The position numbers and the translations under genes were made by a program. A model generated the notes under the pieces. It made no database searches. It was not told the origin of the DNA and saw nothing but the letters and a program-made list of their open reading frames with translations. 64,000 bases of DNA from Dirofilaria immitis (lineage: Eukaryota; Nematoda; Chromadorea; Rhabditida; Onchocercidae), in the NCBI GenBank assembly GCA_024305405.1, contig JAKNDB010000105.1, forward strand, positions 2,294,001 to 2,358,000, in the 5' to 3' direction. Shown here one piece after another: positions 1 through 12,743 of the stretch (its first letter is position 1; each line of letters starts with the position of its first letter).

Positions 1-189
1 CCAAGATTATATCTTTTCAGGAATATTCTATCATCTTGGAATCTATCACTTAATACAATTTCTAGTAGTAAAAATCTTCTTTCGCTAAATTTTTAGAAAT
101 TAGGAACAAGAAAACAGTTTTTTGTAATGAAAGACTTCTTTAAGAAACACAAATTATGTCAAAATTTCATGCAAGGTCTATCATAATAC

Positions 190-2078
190 TATTGCAAGCA
201 AAGCATCTTCACCTTTATTGTTTTCATCATCAAGCGGCTGCTTAAGAGGAGTGATATCCCTGAATTGGCACAAATATAATACTACCTGATTACGATCGTT
301 TTTGATAGGGGCGATGTGTACCAAAAGCCAAAGGACACTTCCTGAAAAGTTTTTGATTAAGTGAAAATTTAGCTTAACTTAAATTAAAATAGAATCAAAA
401 TTGATATTGGACGGATAAGTCGAAAGTGTTGTTATTAATTAATGATCGGTGTGGTATAGTTTAACTAAAACTCAAAAAACATTTTATGCTATAGTAAATA
501 CATTTTTCATAGGCTATTATTTTTTATTCACTCTTCAGCTACTTCATTTTCAAAAAGCACCTTGAAATAATATGAGTTAATTCAATATAATTGAAGAATT
601 TTAAAATATTTTCTGAAAATGAACTGTTTTTCTTGCGTAAACCAATTTCCGTTTGTTCATGTTGACACAAGTCCAAAGCATTTTGAATCTTCTTCACTGC
701 TTCAGGTCCGCTGTAGTCGGCATGCATGAAGGAAAGTCTTTAAAATAGAAACTATCAATACAGAAAGAGAGAGAGAAATATGAATCGAAATGAATTATGC
801 GATTTTCCAATTAACCATTTTGATAAAGCAACTGGAAATGCTATATATGGAATGGAATAATTTTACTGATACAAACTGTTAAAATTTTAATCAATTTAGA
901 ACGAAAATCAGAAAAAGTTTAACGAATTATCAGAAACTCACGAGCAAGGTTTCTGCATAATTTCAGCCCTAGAATATCCCACCATCTTAGCAAAGCCATC
1001 GTTGCAATACACAATCGGATATTCTACTATTTGAGCATTTGCCAATATAAAACTAGTATCTGCAAAAGATACTACACATCAAAAATTATTAAAATATATG
1101 AAGAATTAGTAACAAGTCTTTCAATTTTCAAATATCTAACTCATTTGAATTGTACTTCAAGGGTATTTGAATCAATATATGTGCCACTAAGATGTTTGAA
1201 AAGTGAATAATCATCTTTACTGACACTTATTAATTGTTTATGCATCTTATTATTATTCTCATAATTGTTTATTGTTAAATTCCTTTGCTGATATTGATAA
1301 TCTTTTTTACTTTATTTGAAGTTAATATCTTGGCTTTGATATCGAGTTGTGAACTTTTTTTTTATACGAGTAATTTAATGAATATTTCAATTCCAATTTT
1401 ACATTTTTTAAATCATATTTAATTTCTATATATTTCTAATAAATTTTACAAGTTGACTAGCCATTGGAAAGTAAATTACATGAATGACTCAATAAATGTT
1501 TAGCTCCATATAGCTCTATCATAACTTATCTAAAATAACGGTCATAAAATTTAGAATCACAGTTACAGCAGTGATTTCCTATTTAAATAGAAATAAGGTT
1601 AATGAACCAGAAATCTGTGAAAGAAGTGTAAGCATGAAATATAAAAATAATTTAGTGCATTCATGGATTTCTAATTATATCTGATCCCACGTAGGAATCA
1701 TATTCTTATTCGTTGGATGCTTGCAAGATTCACAGATTTCTGTTAATAGATTTCTCGATAAATGCCTACGAGATCATAAACATAACTGATTTGTTTACTA
1801 CTTTATATGAGAAAAACTCCTAAATTACACTTTCTTATTAGCAACTTGATGTTAGTGGGCTTTCGGTTATAAAAACATTTTTCAACAGCCCAAGAAATAG
1901 TTGTAAAACTATTATGAATCTGACCATATCTAACGAACTTGATTTTAGCCTTCAAAAGTATTTTAATTTTTAGAAAGTTACGTTAAAGATTGAGCTCACC
2001 AGAATTATTGCAGCGTCTGATAACATTTTCTAGAAATGTATTTTGTGGAGCAACGAGTCCTCGTTTAACCACAGGCAT
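190..2078 (-). CDS. egl-2: EAG-type voltage-gated K+ channel, N-terminal PAS part (5' end of gene)
   Basis: This is the start of an ether-a-go-go (KCNH) potassium channel of excitable cells; the transmembrane part lies beyond the left edge. Four exons read in phase: 2078-2000, 1059-942, 737-625 and 341-190. The protein opens with [18 protein letters not shown], the EAG-family PAS-cap signature, followed by the PAS core: [38 protein letters not shown], then [12 protein letters not shown] and [16 protein letters not shown]. In this family the PAS domain packs on the cyclic-nucleotide-binding homology domain and slows gating. The closest match is EAG itself, not ERG or ELK ([13 protein letters not shown] plus APIKND..VVLYLC). 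The third donor is the weak gttcat, which restores KKNR. An acceptor-like atttag ending at 2090, 11 bases before the ATG, could be a spliced-leader site. The split codons at all three junctions fit exactly, so the model is firm apart from its missing 3' end. Confidence 0.93.
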
Positions 2079-3454
2079 GTCAACACAGCCTAAATCCCAT
2101 TTACATCGATATTAACAATATTTGATATTGTTTCTTCTTTCTTCTCAATATTTCTTTATTGTTGAATTTCCAGAAAATTCTTTGAACAAGCAGCTGTCGG
2201 TTAGCAATCATTTTTAGTCAATCATGCAAATTCTCGTCATAGCTATTAAACTTTTCTTAAAAAGCCATAAATTTTTTGAATAAATCGCATCGCCAGGAAA
2301 AATTCTGAAATTATGAAGGATAAAATTCAAGTTCTATATACCAAATAGTTGATAAAAGCATTCACTTCTTAAAATAACATAATAAAACTTTCTGAACAGC
2401 AGTGACATATATGTATTCAAAATATGTTCCAAAAAAAAGTGTTGTAGTGAAAAATTTGGACCCCAATAGTTAAACTTTTTGTATAGCCAATCTTCTTTCT
2501 GATAGAATTGAAAATATCACAGTAGCAATTCGAACTTTACACTTATTTTATATGATAAATCGGAAGAAAAAGAAAAGCAATGAATATAAATAAAATCACT
2601 CGCGATATATTTGAGGAATCAAAATGTTGTAACCATTATCAAAAAGTTATTGGTAACTCCTTGAAAATCCTAACTGATCAGGATTGGAAATTACAACTAT
2701 TTCCCAAGAATTCTTAACGAATATGAATCATCAACTCACGTTGCTCCAAATGACCATTCTTCTTTTCTTCCATTAATGCTAATTTAAACAAGCTAAGCTA
2801 AATCTCCACAAATCGCTTTTTAAGTCAAGTTTTGCATTACAAGTTACGCACCTTTACAGACTACGAACTTCTCAATTTGTGAATTTACATTTTGAAAGTT
2901 CAGTGCAAATGTGAATTGAAGAATTAACGACCAAAATTTTTAACACAATTGATTGACCAATTCGATTAAGTAATTTGCATTGACATTCTTATACATAACT
3001 TCCAAATTTATGCATTTCATTTTGCATTCATGTTTTAACGCTTGTCAAAATGTTTTCTCTTTTATCTACGGTTGAATAAACTCAATAAATTCTCTAGATG
3101 TTCCAATCATTTTTTCCATGAATAACCCTTGAGTTTCATACATAATATGTTTTGCAATAAAATTATTTATAGAATTTTGTGCTGAATTTTTTTCGAATAA
3201 TAAAAAAGTGCTAAATTTGCATTTTATACGGAGAAGGTATTCACTGAATAATGAAGTAATATAGACACTTATTTACAACCTTTAATGATTGCGACGGAAC
3301 TTAATTTCGCATTCAGATTTTCAATCAATCACTGTAGCGAAAATTTAACTTTTCATATTCACGCTTTACTTTTGACGCTTTTTTGAACCCTAATTAAATA
3401 ACGAAGATATATTACAAATTCACTTTTCTCTCGTATCATTGATATAAATAACAA

Positions 3455-3530
3455 ATGGATAAATGAATGGATGAATGAATGAATAAAGGAAAGAAAAGAT
3501 AAAGAAAAGAAAGAATGAATTTGAATAAAT
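3455..3530. repeat. degenerate GAAT/GGAT microsatellite grading into a purine tract
   Basis: Units of ATGAATG and GGATGAAT run into an A/G-rich tract (AAAGGAAAGAAAAGATAAAG). It is a simple repeat with no coding potential. Confidence 0.75.
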
Positions 3531-4058
3531 GACGCAATAATATGTCATTGGTTATTGATCCCTAAAAATTTTTTAATTCTAATTTCTTTGAAAACAAATA
3601 GTGTCGAGATAAAAAGTTTTAATTAAATGATTTGATATGATTGATATATGAATTTGCGTTTCTAAAAATTTGGTTGAAATATTATATAATAATAATAAGG
3701 TATTGAAAAATATTCGGAAATCCGAATTTGGATTGTATTATAAAATATTAAGGAAAGGAATATCTTTTCAATAAATTAATTGATTTATGATCATGGTTGT
3801 AAGAATTGTAATTCGGTTGCAGGACAGCCATTTATAGATTAATCGTCATTGTCTTTATTGCTTCAAAATACAGCAGGACTAAAGATCAAATAATTTCCTT
3901 TTCTATGAACCATCTTCAAAGGAATTGTAAAATTACAATCACTTATCTAAATTTATCCTATATCCAGAGTTTCTTGTTTAGTCAATCATATATGGAATAT
4001 TTGTTGTACCACCCAATTAAGGAATATATATGTATATATCAACCTTTTAACAAGAGTC

Positions 4059-4403
4059 ATGTTTCGCTTTTTATTCAATTTGGTTTATTGCACTCTATGC
4101 ATTTCTTACTCGTTGTTACCCCTTTTTTCAATGATATTGGATTTTATTGTTCTTATTCGTATTGCGTCGAATAAAGCGTCGTTTATTTACCCAAGTTTGA
4201 GCACAAAGCAGCACGGTGATTCATTACAATCATCAACCAAAGAAAACCCTATCCTAAGTAACACAAACCTTGACGACATATTCACAACAAAGACTCAAAC
4301 AATGATTATAGCAGCAATTTCACACATTTCGAGTCCCATCAAACCAAATCATATAAACTCAGCAATTCTTCCACAACAAAAAAACAGAAAAAAATTGATT
4401 TAA
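4059..4403 (+). CDS. weak single-exon ORF, 114 codons, hydrophobic N-terminus
   Basis: ATG-initiated frame of 114 codons ending in TAA. The first 35 residues are strongly hydrophobic (NLVYCTLCISYSLLPLFSM), and the rest is polar and rich in Ser, Thr and Asn. This is the shape of a secreted or membrane-anchored orphan, and base composition is slightly less AT-rich in the second half. I recognise no domain. In DNA this AT-rich, about one frame of this length is expected by chance in 64 kb, so the call rests mainly on the signal-like start and is weak. Confidence 0.2.
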   Translation: MFRFLFNLVYCTLCISYSLLPLFSMILDFIVLIRIASNKASFIYPSLSTKQHGDSLQSSTKENPILSNTNLDDIFTTKTQTMIIAAISHISSPIKPNHINSAILPQQKNRKKLI

Positions 4404-4778
4404 GGATATTTATTTCCGATTATTGTTAACAGGATTTATGGCTCAATGATATTAATAAAATAAAGATGAGAATATAATAATTATCAAGACAATTGAGAAA
4501 TTTTTCATATCCGTAGTACATTCAGAAGAAAACTTATCTGAAAATATTGAGTCTGTATAAATCAATTCCGAGAATTCATACAAAATTTGTGCTAAAAATA
4601 ATTTCTAAGCCTTTTGATGTTTTTGCATACTTTGCACTAAGGAATGATACGCTTAGAAATTAGAATATATTTAATTCAATGACAGTTTTTCAATATCCTT
4701 GCTTGCTTACCATTTTTATATTTTGAAGTCGCTTATATAATTCTGCTGCGAAAATTATAGATTATTTTGGCAATTCCC

Positions 4779-5021
4779 AGATTTCATTTTGCATATTTGT
4801 ATGATCAGCTACATTCCATATTTTATGAAGAAACACTGCCAAGTTTTTAATTTAATTTTAATCACATTCATGCGTATATGTAATGAACATTAAAAAGAAA
4901 ATATGGAATGCTGATCAAACTAAAATAAACAAATAGAATTTCAAAACAAAGAATCAGTATATATGCACTAAAACGAAAGAATGATGAAAATTATTTCATA
5001 CAAATATGCAAAATGAAATCT
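4779..5021. mobile_element. MITE-like element with 25-bp perfect terminal inverted repeats
   Basis: Positions 4779-4803 (AGATTTCATTTTGCATATTT plus GTATG) are the exact reverse complement of 4997-5021. Immediately inside the left arm, 4804-4822 (GATCAGC..CATTCCATAT) pairs with 4899-4915 (ATATGGAATGCTGATC) after a 2-base gap. The right arm is interrupted by about 80 bases. The whole could fold into a long hairpin, like a non-autonomous DNA transposon, or it could be an old inverted duplication. No clear target-site duplication was found. Confidence 0.5.
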
Positions 5022-6353
5022 GTTAGATTTATGACAGACAAAGACTCATGAAAATCATTATCGGGACATTCATTTCAAATTTCTTATAATGGTTTTTTGA
5101 AAACATTTACTGAGACCTCCATACAATTTTTGTCCAATCGAAAAAGGACAAATAATTGCTAATCAGTTAATGAAATTTAGTATTAAATTGGCAGTAACTA
5201 TTTTGGTCAAATATTTTGTTATGAACATAAGCTTGTCAAAAATTATATCAGTGAATGCTTCGCAAAGAAATAAAGTCTTTTTGACTTCGATTTTTGTTAA
5301 AATGAGTTAAAGTCGCTTGTCAGTTCATAGATCAGACTATAATTCTTATTCTAAATATTTTCTCCTTTTAATTCGATCAAGAAGAAAATATGATTAATTT
5401 CTTATGGCAACTGAGATACTACCTAAAAATGAGATGCAGTGTTTCCAGCACTTATTATAAATTTAAAAATATTGATTAGGTGAAGTCCATTTTAATACTA
5501 ATTTTTACTGTGTCATTTAGTCAACAATGCTATCAAACATAAGAAATAATACCAAACTGAAAATAGCTTATTTCTTCCATCTAATAAACATATGACACAA
5601 ATAATAAGGATAAATGGATTTGCCTGATTTAATGCCATTAATCAAAAAGCAGAAATGTAACTAGAAAACTTTCAAATGAAGAATTTTCAAAGTTTCATAA
5701 TGCCCACTCAATATTACTTGTGTCAGTCACATAGGCTGAGGAAATAAATCTTACCATCATATATCGTTAGAATAAATAATGGATATAAGAAGTAGTTCAA
5801 AAACAAATGAAAAAAGTTAATAATGCAGCTTGTTTTCAAAACACAACCAAATTTCACTACTGTTTTTATGCTTTTCTTATTTTCACCTTCTTTGGAGACC
5901 AAAATGGTTTGACAGTATTACACAAATGATAGGAAAGCTATGTTTTGATAGTCTATCCCTAAATATGGTAGTGATGAAAATTAATAGTTGTCTTCAGCAG
6001 GAGAAAAAGCATAATAATAAGTTCGATGTCATTTCTTCTTTTTGTTTTTTGTTTGCTCTTAGCTTGTTTGAGAGAAACTCTTCAAACTGAGATTTTTTTT
6101 TTTTTTTTTTAAATAAGCTGTTTATCAAGTAGCCCTTTTAACGCCATAAAAATATAAAAATTATGCAAAGCAATATTCTCTCTTATATCCGCTCATTACC
6201 CATTCCTATGCAGAATACGCAACTACGTTTATTAAAAATGCATTACAGCTTACGAGAATATATTTCTCACAAATAAAATTTGCATCGCTTAAATTTCTTA
6301 ATAAACATCGATAGAAATAAATTTCAAATAATATTTGATCATTATAATATTTT

Positions 6354-6722
6354 ATGTACTGCAAAAAGACATTTGATCTCTCTGATCTGAATATCATCTT
6401 AAGATACTGCTCATTAACATCAAGAAGGACATATGTGATGAATATACGACTTCTTATTGCATTTGTTGATGATAATCACATATTAAAATGCATCAATAGC
6501 TATAATCTGCATCTATTTAATCAGATTCGAGCATATGATGTATATCTTGCATATCTGCATCACTTTGATAAGCCAAAATACATAAGAAAATTTTTTGCAT
6601 GGATAATCGAAATGTATTCAATGCACGGTTATATTGTATATATAAATAAATATATTGCAAACCAATATATTTTGACATTATTGTATTTTATGTTTCATGT
6701 GTGTATTATTTGTTATCAATGA
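6354..6722 (+). CDS. weak single-exon ORF, 122 codons, Tyr/Ile-rich
   Basis: The frame runs from an ATG to a TGA and is one of the longest uninterrupted frames in the window. It is rich in Tyr, Ile, His and Asn and ends in a hydrophobic stretch (ILTLLYFMFHVCIICYQ). No domain is recognised. Much of the tyrosine and histidine comes from recurring ATGCAT and CATATGAT words, so a low-complexity chance frame is as likely as a gene. Confidence 0.15.
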   Translation: MYCKKTFDLSDLNIILRYCSLTSRRTYVMNIRLLIAFVDDNHILKCINSYNLHLFNQIRAYDVYLAYLHHFDKPKYIRKFFAWIIEMYSMHGYIVYINKYIANQYILTLLYFMFHVCIICYQ

Positions 6723-8432
6723 TAGTCAAGTAAAAAATAGACATAGCGCTAGGATAAAAGAGTGAATTTCTAAAAATAATTATTTTCATTATCCCATTTT
6801 TAAGAAGCATCACAGATAGATTGTCCCTTAACTAGATTAGACCTCTTTCCTTTCATCTAAATAGACAAATCACGTTGTTCCAAAAAGTTTTCACAGCTTA
6901 CTACTGTAACTCTAAGTGATTGTATTCGATCACAAGCCGATATTAATGAAAATATGGTATGCAACAGAAATGCAACAGAAAGCTGCTAATGAATAGAAAA
7001 TATGAATTAAAGTTGTGAGGAGAATTGAACTTAAACACAAATAATGCTTTGCTAATGTATTACTACTTATTTAACATAGAAATATAATAACTCAACTAAG
7101 AAAAAAGGGGAATTTATGTTGTTGCTGAAAAGAATATGGAAAAAATCTCTCTGTAAGTATATATTGCTGTATTGAATATTCTGCAGATTTCTATCTTGAA
7201 AATGATTTAAACTATGTAGGAACTTTAAATAGATTTCAATATAAGATTTGAGCATCAATAAACAAAAACGTTCTAAAACGAATCCATATGACGACAAAAA
7301 TAATAAATAATACAGTGTTTTCAAAATTAAATTCTCCATCAATTAATAAAATTTTTATTATATCTATTCGTTTGTATCATACATCATCGAGAAACTTTCA
7401 TGACAGCGTGATTTATTTGCAATTGAATAATCATGAAAGGCATTTATTAATTGTTACTAGAGGAAGCGAAAAAGCGAAATATAGCTAATATGAAATAAAC
7501 CAAGAAACTTCAAGAATTTTGCATTATGATGCTGTTACAATTACTTATAATAATAATAATAAATGTTTCATGTATACCAAGCATTTTTCGCCAGAATAAA
7601 CTGAAAGAAGACAAGATGCAGAACTATCAATCTTGCAATATTCTCTACAATTTCTAACAATTACTTCAGAAGATACGATCAATCTAATATAGATGAAAAG
7701 AGTGTTGTTTAATTAATCAAAAATATCATTATCACAAGAAATGTCAGCACAATGAATCGATTCATGTGACAGCACAATTCATAGCTTCGCCTTTCAAAAA
7801 TTCATATTTATTGTTAATTTAAAGTAAAAAAAGCGAAACAAATTATTTTGCCGTAGAATTCATAAGTTTGTTAGATATGAAAGCCTGAACCATTTAATAT
7901 GGACCCGCATAGTCTTTTTTCCTACGCTCAATTTATTGAACTTCCTTGATATCTCCAATAAAAACTATTCCAATTTTTTCAATAATATAATTCTTCCAGT
8001 CTCCTTCTCTACATCCATTTTTTCTGCCTGTGCATTTTTCTAAAAATTTCATAATCCCAAGAATTGAAGTATCATACGAAAGTTAAAAGACTGAGCTAAA
8101 TATGTTAGCAATAATAGGTCGATTTATCTCTTCATTAGTTTTTACTTTCGTATATTAAAATGAAGTTGTATCTTTTAAGTTTGAAATTTACATTATTTAT
8201 GATCCATTCTATACGTCTGGTTTGATATTTACAATTTAAAATTTTTGGTGCAAAAATATAAATCAATCAGAAAGTATTCTAGCATTTAGTCACAATAAAA
8301 ATTATCTCATTTATCAATCTTGATAAGGTTTTTATTAGTAAAACGGGCCAATTATTATTTCAGTCATCCGAATCATTTAATTGGCTAAGCTCTGGACTTG
8401 AAAATTTTTATATATTGCTTAAGCACATTCTA

Positions 8433-8945
8433 AGAATTCGAAAAGGTGCTCACAAGAACTATTGCAGTCGCGAAAACGTTCTCAGCGATGGCTTATAGTA
8501 ACTAACTATCGCTCTCATTTTATGATATAAATTCATCTTCAAATTGAAATTTAAGTAATGCTCTGGAATGTCCACTGGGAATTTGAAGTAGCTCTCTTCA
8601 TAATATTCCATGAAGTGCTGCAATTGATCAAGATTTGTTGAATTTTCAACCAAGAGGGTTTCTTAATACAGCATTTAAGAAATGATAAAAATTAGACAAT
8701 TTAAATATGTCTCATTTAAGTCAATGTTATATTTATAATGCTTAGTTATCTATTTAAAAAATATCCGATTTAAAATCTTCCCTGATTAAATTTATTATTT
8801 GACTACTCTTAAATACATCCAAAGAATTGGAAAAAATGCCTATAATAAATATTGCAGTTGCAAAAACACTTTCAACGATAGCATATTATATAGTATACCT
8901 TGATATCTCTCGATTTTATAGCCAAAACAATTTAAATTATTGATA
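8433..8945. repeat. two diverged copies of a ~120-bp segment, about 390 bp apart
   Basis: The segment near 8433-8560 (ATTGCAGTCGCGAAAACGTT) and the one near 8827-8945 (ATTGCAGTTGCAAAAACACT) align over roughly 120 bases at about 70 percent identity by eye, and the flanks also match weakly. The left copy carries a 64-codon minus-strand frame (8653-8459); the right copy has lost it. This is either a duplicated exon of an unrecognised gene in which one copy decayed, or a fragment of a repeat family. Confidence 0.5.
8459..8653 (-). CDS. unrecognised 64-codon frame in the duplicated segment
   Basis: Minus-strand frame with a charged, plausible composition (HFMEYYEESYFKFPVDIPEH) ending in TFSRLQ and a stop. 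The first codon is not ATG, so it would have to be an internal or terminal exon. No family is recognised and no partner exon was found. It may be the intact copy of a duplicated exon. Confidence 0.15.
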   Translation of the reverse strand: MVENSTNLDQLQHFMEYYEESYFKFPVDIPEHYLNFNLKMNLYHKMRAIVSYYKPSLRTFSRLQ

Positions 8946-10359
8946 AATGATAAGCCAATACAGATTAGAATTTGAGAAGAACAAACTATTATCTATTGTT
9001 CAGAATTACCAACTGTCTTTTTTATCGATCAGATCAGTACTTGATCAAAACAAATAAGCAGTTGCTTATGAAACAAGAAGCAATTACATAGAAATTGATT
9101 GACTGATTAATCGATCAATATATATGTGAAGGGAATGATAAAAGTTAGTCCACACACTATAAATGCAATTGTTTGATATCCTATGGCCCTCTTTTTCATT
9201 CCTTAAAAGACTGAATTGTTAACTTTGTATTATATTTTAGATTTCAAAATGACTGATTTTTGATATCCTATGACAAGACCTGAATTAAAATAAGCAGAAC
9301 TATGGATGCATTTGTAGGAATTGAATCGCATCTTGAGCTCACAAGTTGGAATCTAAAATATTTATTCAAATAGTTTAAATTATTAAATGCAGCATTCTTC
9401 TAGAAGTTTAAATGAAATCGAAACAGACTTTGTATACAATTTATCATCTGATTGCATTATCGTAGTTTACTATATCGAATTTACTATGTATTTTTCTATT
9501 TGACATAATTTTTTATATATAATAACGCAATATTGATTAAAAAGAAGTTTTCAAACAAAATTATAGCTATGCAGTAAAGTATTATAAAAGTGTAGTATCG
9601 AAAATCTCGAAAAAAGAAATTCAATTTTGCAATTTCTGAACTCCACCCGATATTATAATATATTACAGGACAAAATGTGAAATGTAAAAGAATTATGATT
9701 TTTAGTCATATTTATATCTTGATCTGTTTGACCTCATTTAAAATTTGAAATTCTCGGCTTGGAAACTAGTTGAATTCAAAAATTCTAAGATTTAAAGAAA
9801 ATAATTAATGGGGTATAGATAACTGAAATTGTATTTTCATTATCAGTTGGCAATCACCAAATAGAATAAAAAATGTTTAAAGCCAAAATATAAGATTCTC
9901 ATAAATAAAATATTATCATAGTCACTTTACAATATATTTTAGCATACTAAGACTAATTATGATAAAAGCATTTCCAACTTACCCAGCTTCAGAAAACAAT
10001 TGATTACATCCCTGTTTCACATGATAGTTGATATTTGTGATACTTTAGAACAACTTGATCGTAAAATTTTGCTTTCCATTAAAGTATGCAAAAAACTTGA
10101 AGCGTGAATTTTAATCTGTTTAATTGACGTTTTGAGCATGGAATATTCCATGAACAAAACAACGAACTACTCATCCGCGGAATCGTCTAGTTAATGAGAC
10201 TCAGTTATAAATATTGCTTATTTCTCAATATGAATAAGTGTTAATATTGAAAGACCCGCTTGAAAAAGAGATTATGCATTTTAATAAGGTTTCATTTGTA
10301 ACATAGAAATCTGATAGAATTTAACCGTTAAATCGAATGAGGCATGTATCCGTTGAGCG

Positions 10360-11571
10360 TCAGCGATTCGGTTCCTTAGCAGCTGAATATGTCGTCGGCA
10401 AACCACTTTTACAGTAAAAATATATGGCAATTCAAACTTGTTCATTATTAAATGGTCAGTTACTATGGTGATATTCTTCGGCTGCTGCTGCGTATGTAAC
10501 CTATCTCAGGGGTAGTACATATCTCTCTTAGAAAGTAATTATTCATGAGAATATGCCGCAAAACATTCTTTAAAAATCACAGTAGGATTTCAAAATAAAA
10601 TCTTCTCAGTTTCTATCCATTTTCCAAGGATAATGGATAGATTTGCTGCTGATTTACTCATATGCTTTTATTGAGAAGTAAAATTCCAAGCTGCCGTATG
10701 AAAATCTTCCAAATGAAGAACTGCGTGGACTGGAGTTCATTTTGTTGGCCTAGGCTCAGAGTTATGATTATATCGAGTGAAGAAATCATTATTTTCGCCT
10801 CATTATGAATTGGTTAATATTGATTAGGTAAAAATCATGTGTTGATCATAATCAACAACAGAGGAATAATTTATTTAACTTGAAAGGCAACATGATCAGA
10901 AGTAACATGTATAATGTGACTGTAATTCAGCAATAATAACGTCATTCTTTTGCATAATGGATCCATGTTTTGCTATATCTGATTGTCAAACAGATAAATA
11001 AGCTAATATCTTCAATATAAGGGCCGATTTATATAATTGTATCTATCTGGATACATTCCAACCTAAAATGCAATATAGGTTCCTGGAAGAATTTAAATTT
11101 TAAAAGACTTCAACCATTTCAGAGGTTCATTTGAATTTGTACGAATTACGACTCCATAATTTATTTTGCTTCTTTGAAGCCCTTCGTGGGTTACGTAGCA
11201 AATATAGAAAACATTTGATTAGCTAATCGCCTTCAAAGCGAGCTTAACCAATGAAATATATATGGATCACTGCATGTTTTGCCTGACTTCAGAACTATCT
11301 CAGAAAAGACATACCTATATATTTCATATCTGCATACTGCATGTTAAATCTTATTCATTTCTTTAGAATGCCAAAAAGTTTCTTTATGTTCAAACACAAT
11401 CAGTAACCCGCATACCTGTGAGTCACCGTATACTCTTGAGTCATATACATTATATTCGTATGCTTCCTTACGTTGTTCTCTTTTCGTCCGCCAATAACAG
11501 CAAATTACAATGCACGCTCCGGCAACAAATACTAGAAGCACAAAAACTAACAAAATAAATACTCCAGCCAT
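10360..11571 (-). CDS. small single-pass membrane protein
   Basis: Exon 1 (11571-11416, 52 codons) is well supported. An acceptor aatttcag lies directly before the ATG, consistent with spliced-leader addition, and a good donor gtatgc closes it. Residues 3-24 (GVFILLVFVLLVFVAGACIV) form one transmembrane helix or signal anchor, followed by a basic stop-transfer stretch (WRTKREQRKE) and a Tyr-rich cytoplasmic tail (YEYNVYDSRVYGDSQ). Two further exons are tentative: about 11336-11311 (YADMKYIG) and 10405-10360, which would end the protein in GLPTTYSAAKEPNR and a stop. Joining these needs a weak donor (gtcttt). The product would be about 75 residues. I do not recognise the family; short type I/III membrane proteins with such tails are often adaptors or channel accessory subunits, but that is speculation. 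Confidence 0.6.
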
Positions 11572-12683
11572 CCTGAAATTTATCATATCAAGTTAACAAA
11601 ATGCATAACAATAGATGATAAATAAATAAGATGCGGTTGGATTAAAAAATACAGCAATAAAATTTGGTTTACAATCACTATATACACATAAATGTTTCGA
11701 AAAACTTCATCACTTCTTATATTTTAAAATCCTGCAAAGTTCGAGAAAGTGAATATATGATATCTTTGAAAAAGTACCAGAAAAGATCTTGTGGACAGCA
11801 CCCTCTTTCACAACAACCAGCATCGACATCACATCTGTAACATTATTCCATAGATCACTGTGAATTTTTTAAGAAATTTTCGTTCTAATATTCCAATTCC
11901 GATTGCTTCCAGAATTCTCTTAAAACTGATTTTTTTCTAGAAAGAAAAACTTTTAAAAACTTTAAAAAACTTAAAACTTTATTCTTGATGATCGTAGAGA
12001 TTTCACGAGATTATTGGTCAGAAGAAAACAGATCAACCTGCTTTACCTATTTATACTTCTCCATTAAAAATTAATTCGGTATAAACAGAGATGATACAAA
12101 TCACAATACATTGGTTTTATTCTTAATGATCGTAGAGTTCAAAAATCTCACAACAGTGTGACGGTTGCATTTATTGCATTCTTTGCTATATATACACAGC
12201 GTATAAAACCTGAGCCTGAGCCTGAAAACCATGTAGATATTAAGGAAATTTCCAAATGAAATAATCAAGCAAGAATGTCAGAAAAAAGACCTTCAATGCT
12301 GGATCCTAAGAAGTTACCAACAGTAGCATGCTGCAAGGCTTCATGCGTAACAAGAATTTTATTATCTTCCATTATCACTTGATTTTGCCTATAATTTCGA
12401 GATAATTAATTATATGAAGACGAAAAATAACTTAATCATTCGATAAGTTAATTCAATACATCAAATAACTAAGAAGCAAACTCAAGCAAAATAAGAATAC
12501 AATAATTTATTTTTAAAATGTTCAATGGCAAGATAATTTATTTGCTTTATTTCCGGATCTAAGAATTCCTGTATGCAAAGCTGTTTGAGTCTTCAGATAG
12601 AAAGCATATGTGGTTAGTATATTGTTGTAGAAAAATTATGTAGATGTTATATAGATGAATTAAGATGATATTAAGTAAAATCT

Positions 12684-12743
12684 ATGAAGTTTCATAAAAC
12701 TTCATATGAAATTTCATAAAAATGTAAGTTTCATAAAACTTAC
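12684..12743. repeat. two adjacent stem-loops with the same CATA loop
   Basis: ATGAAGTTT-CATA-AAACTTCAT (12684-12705) and GTAAGTTT-CATA-AAACTTAC (12724-12743) are perfect small palindromes sharing the core AGTTTCATAAAACTT. They may be a duplicated palindrome. Confidence 0.7.

Larger units (their letters stand above)
2091..10359. other. gene-poor upstream region of the EAG gene
   Basis: AT-rich DNA between the EAG start and the small membrane-protein gene. I see no exon with family resemblance on either strand. It holds a degenerate GAAT/GGAT repeat (about 3455-3530), a long inverted repeat (4779-5021), a diverged duplication (about 8433-8945) and a few uninterrupted reading frames listed separately. 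It could hold 5' UTR exons or enhancers of egl-2, but nothing in the sequence proves this. Confidence 0.5.
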
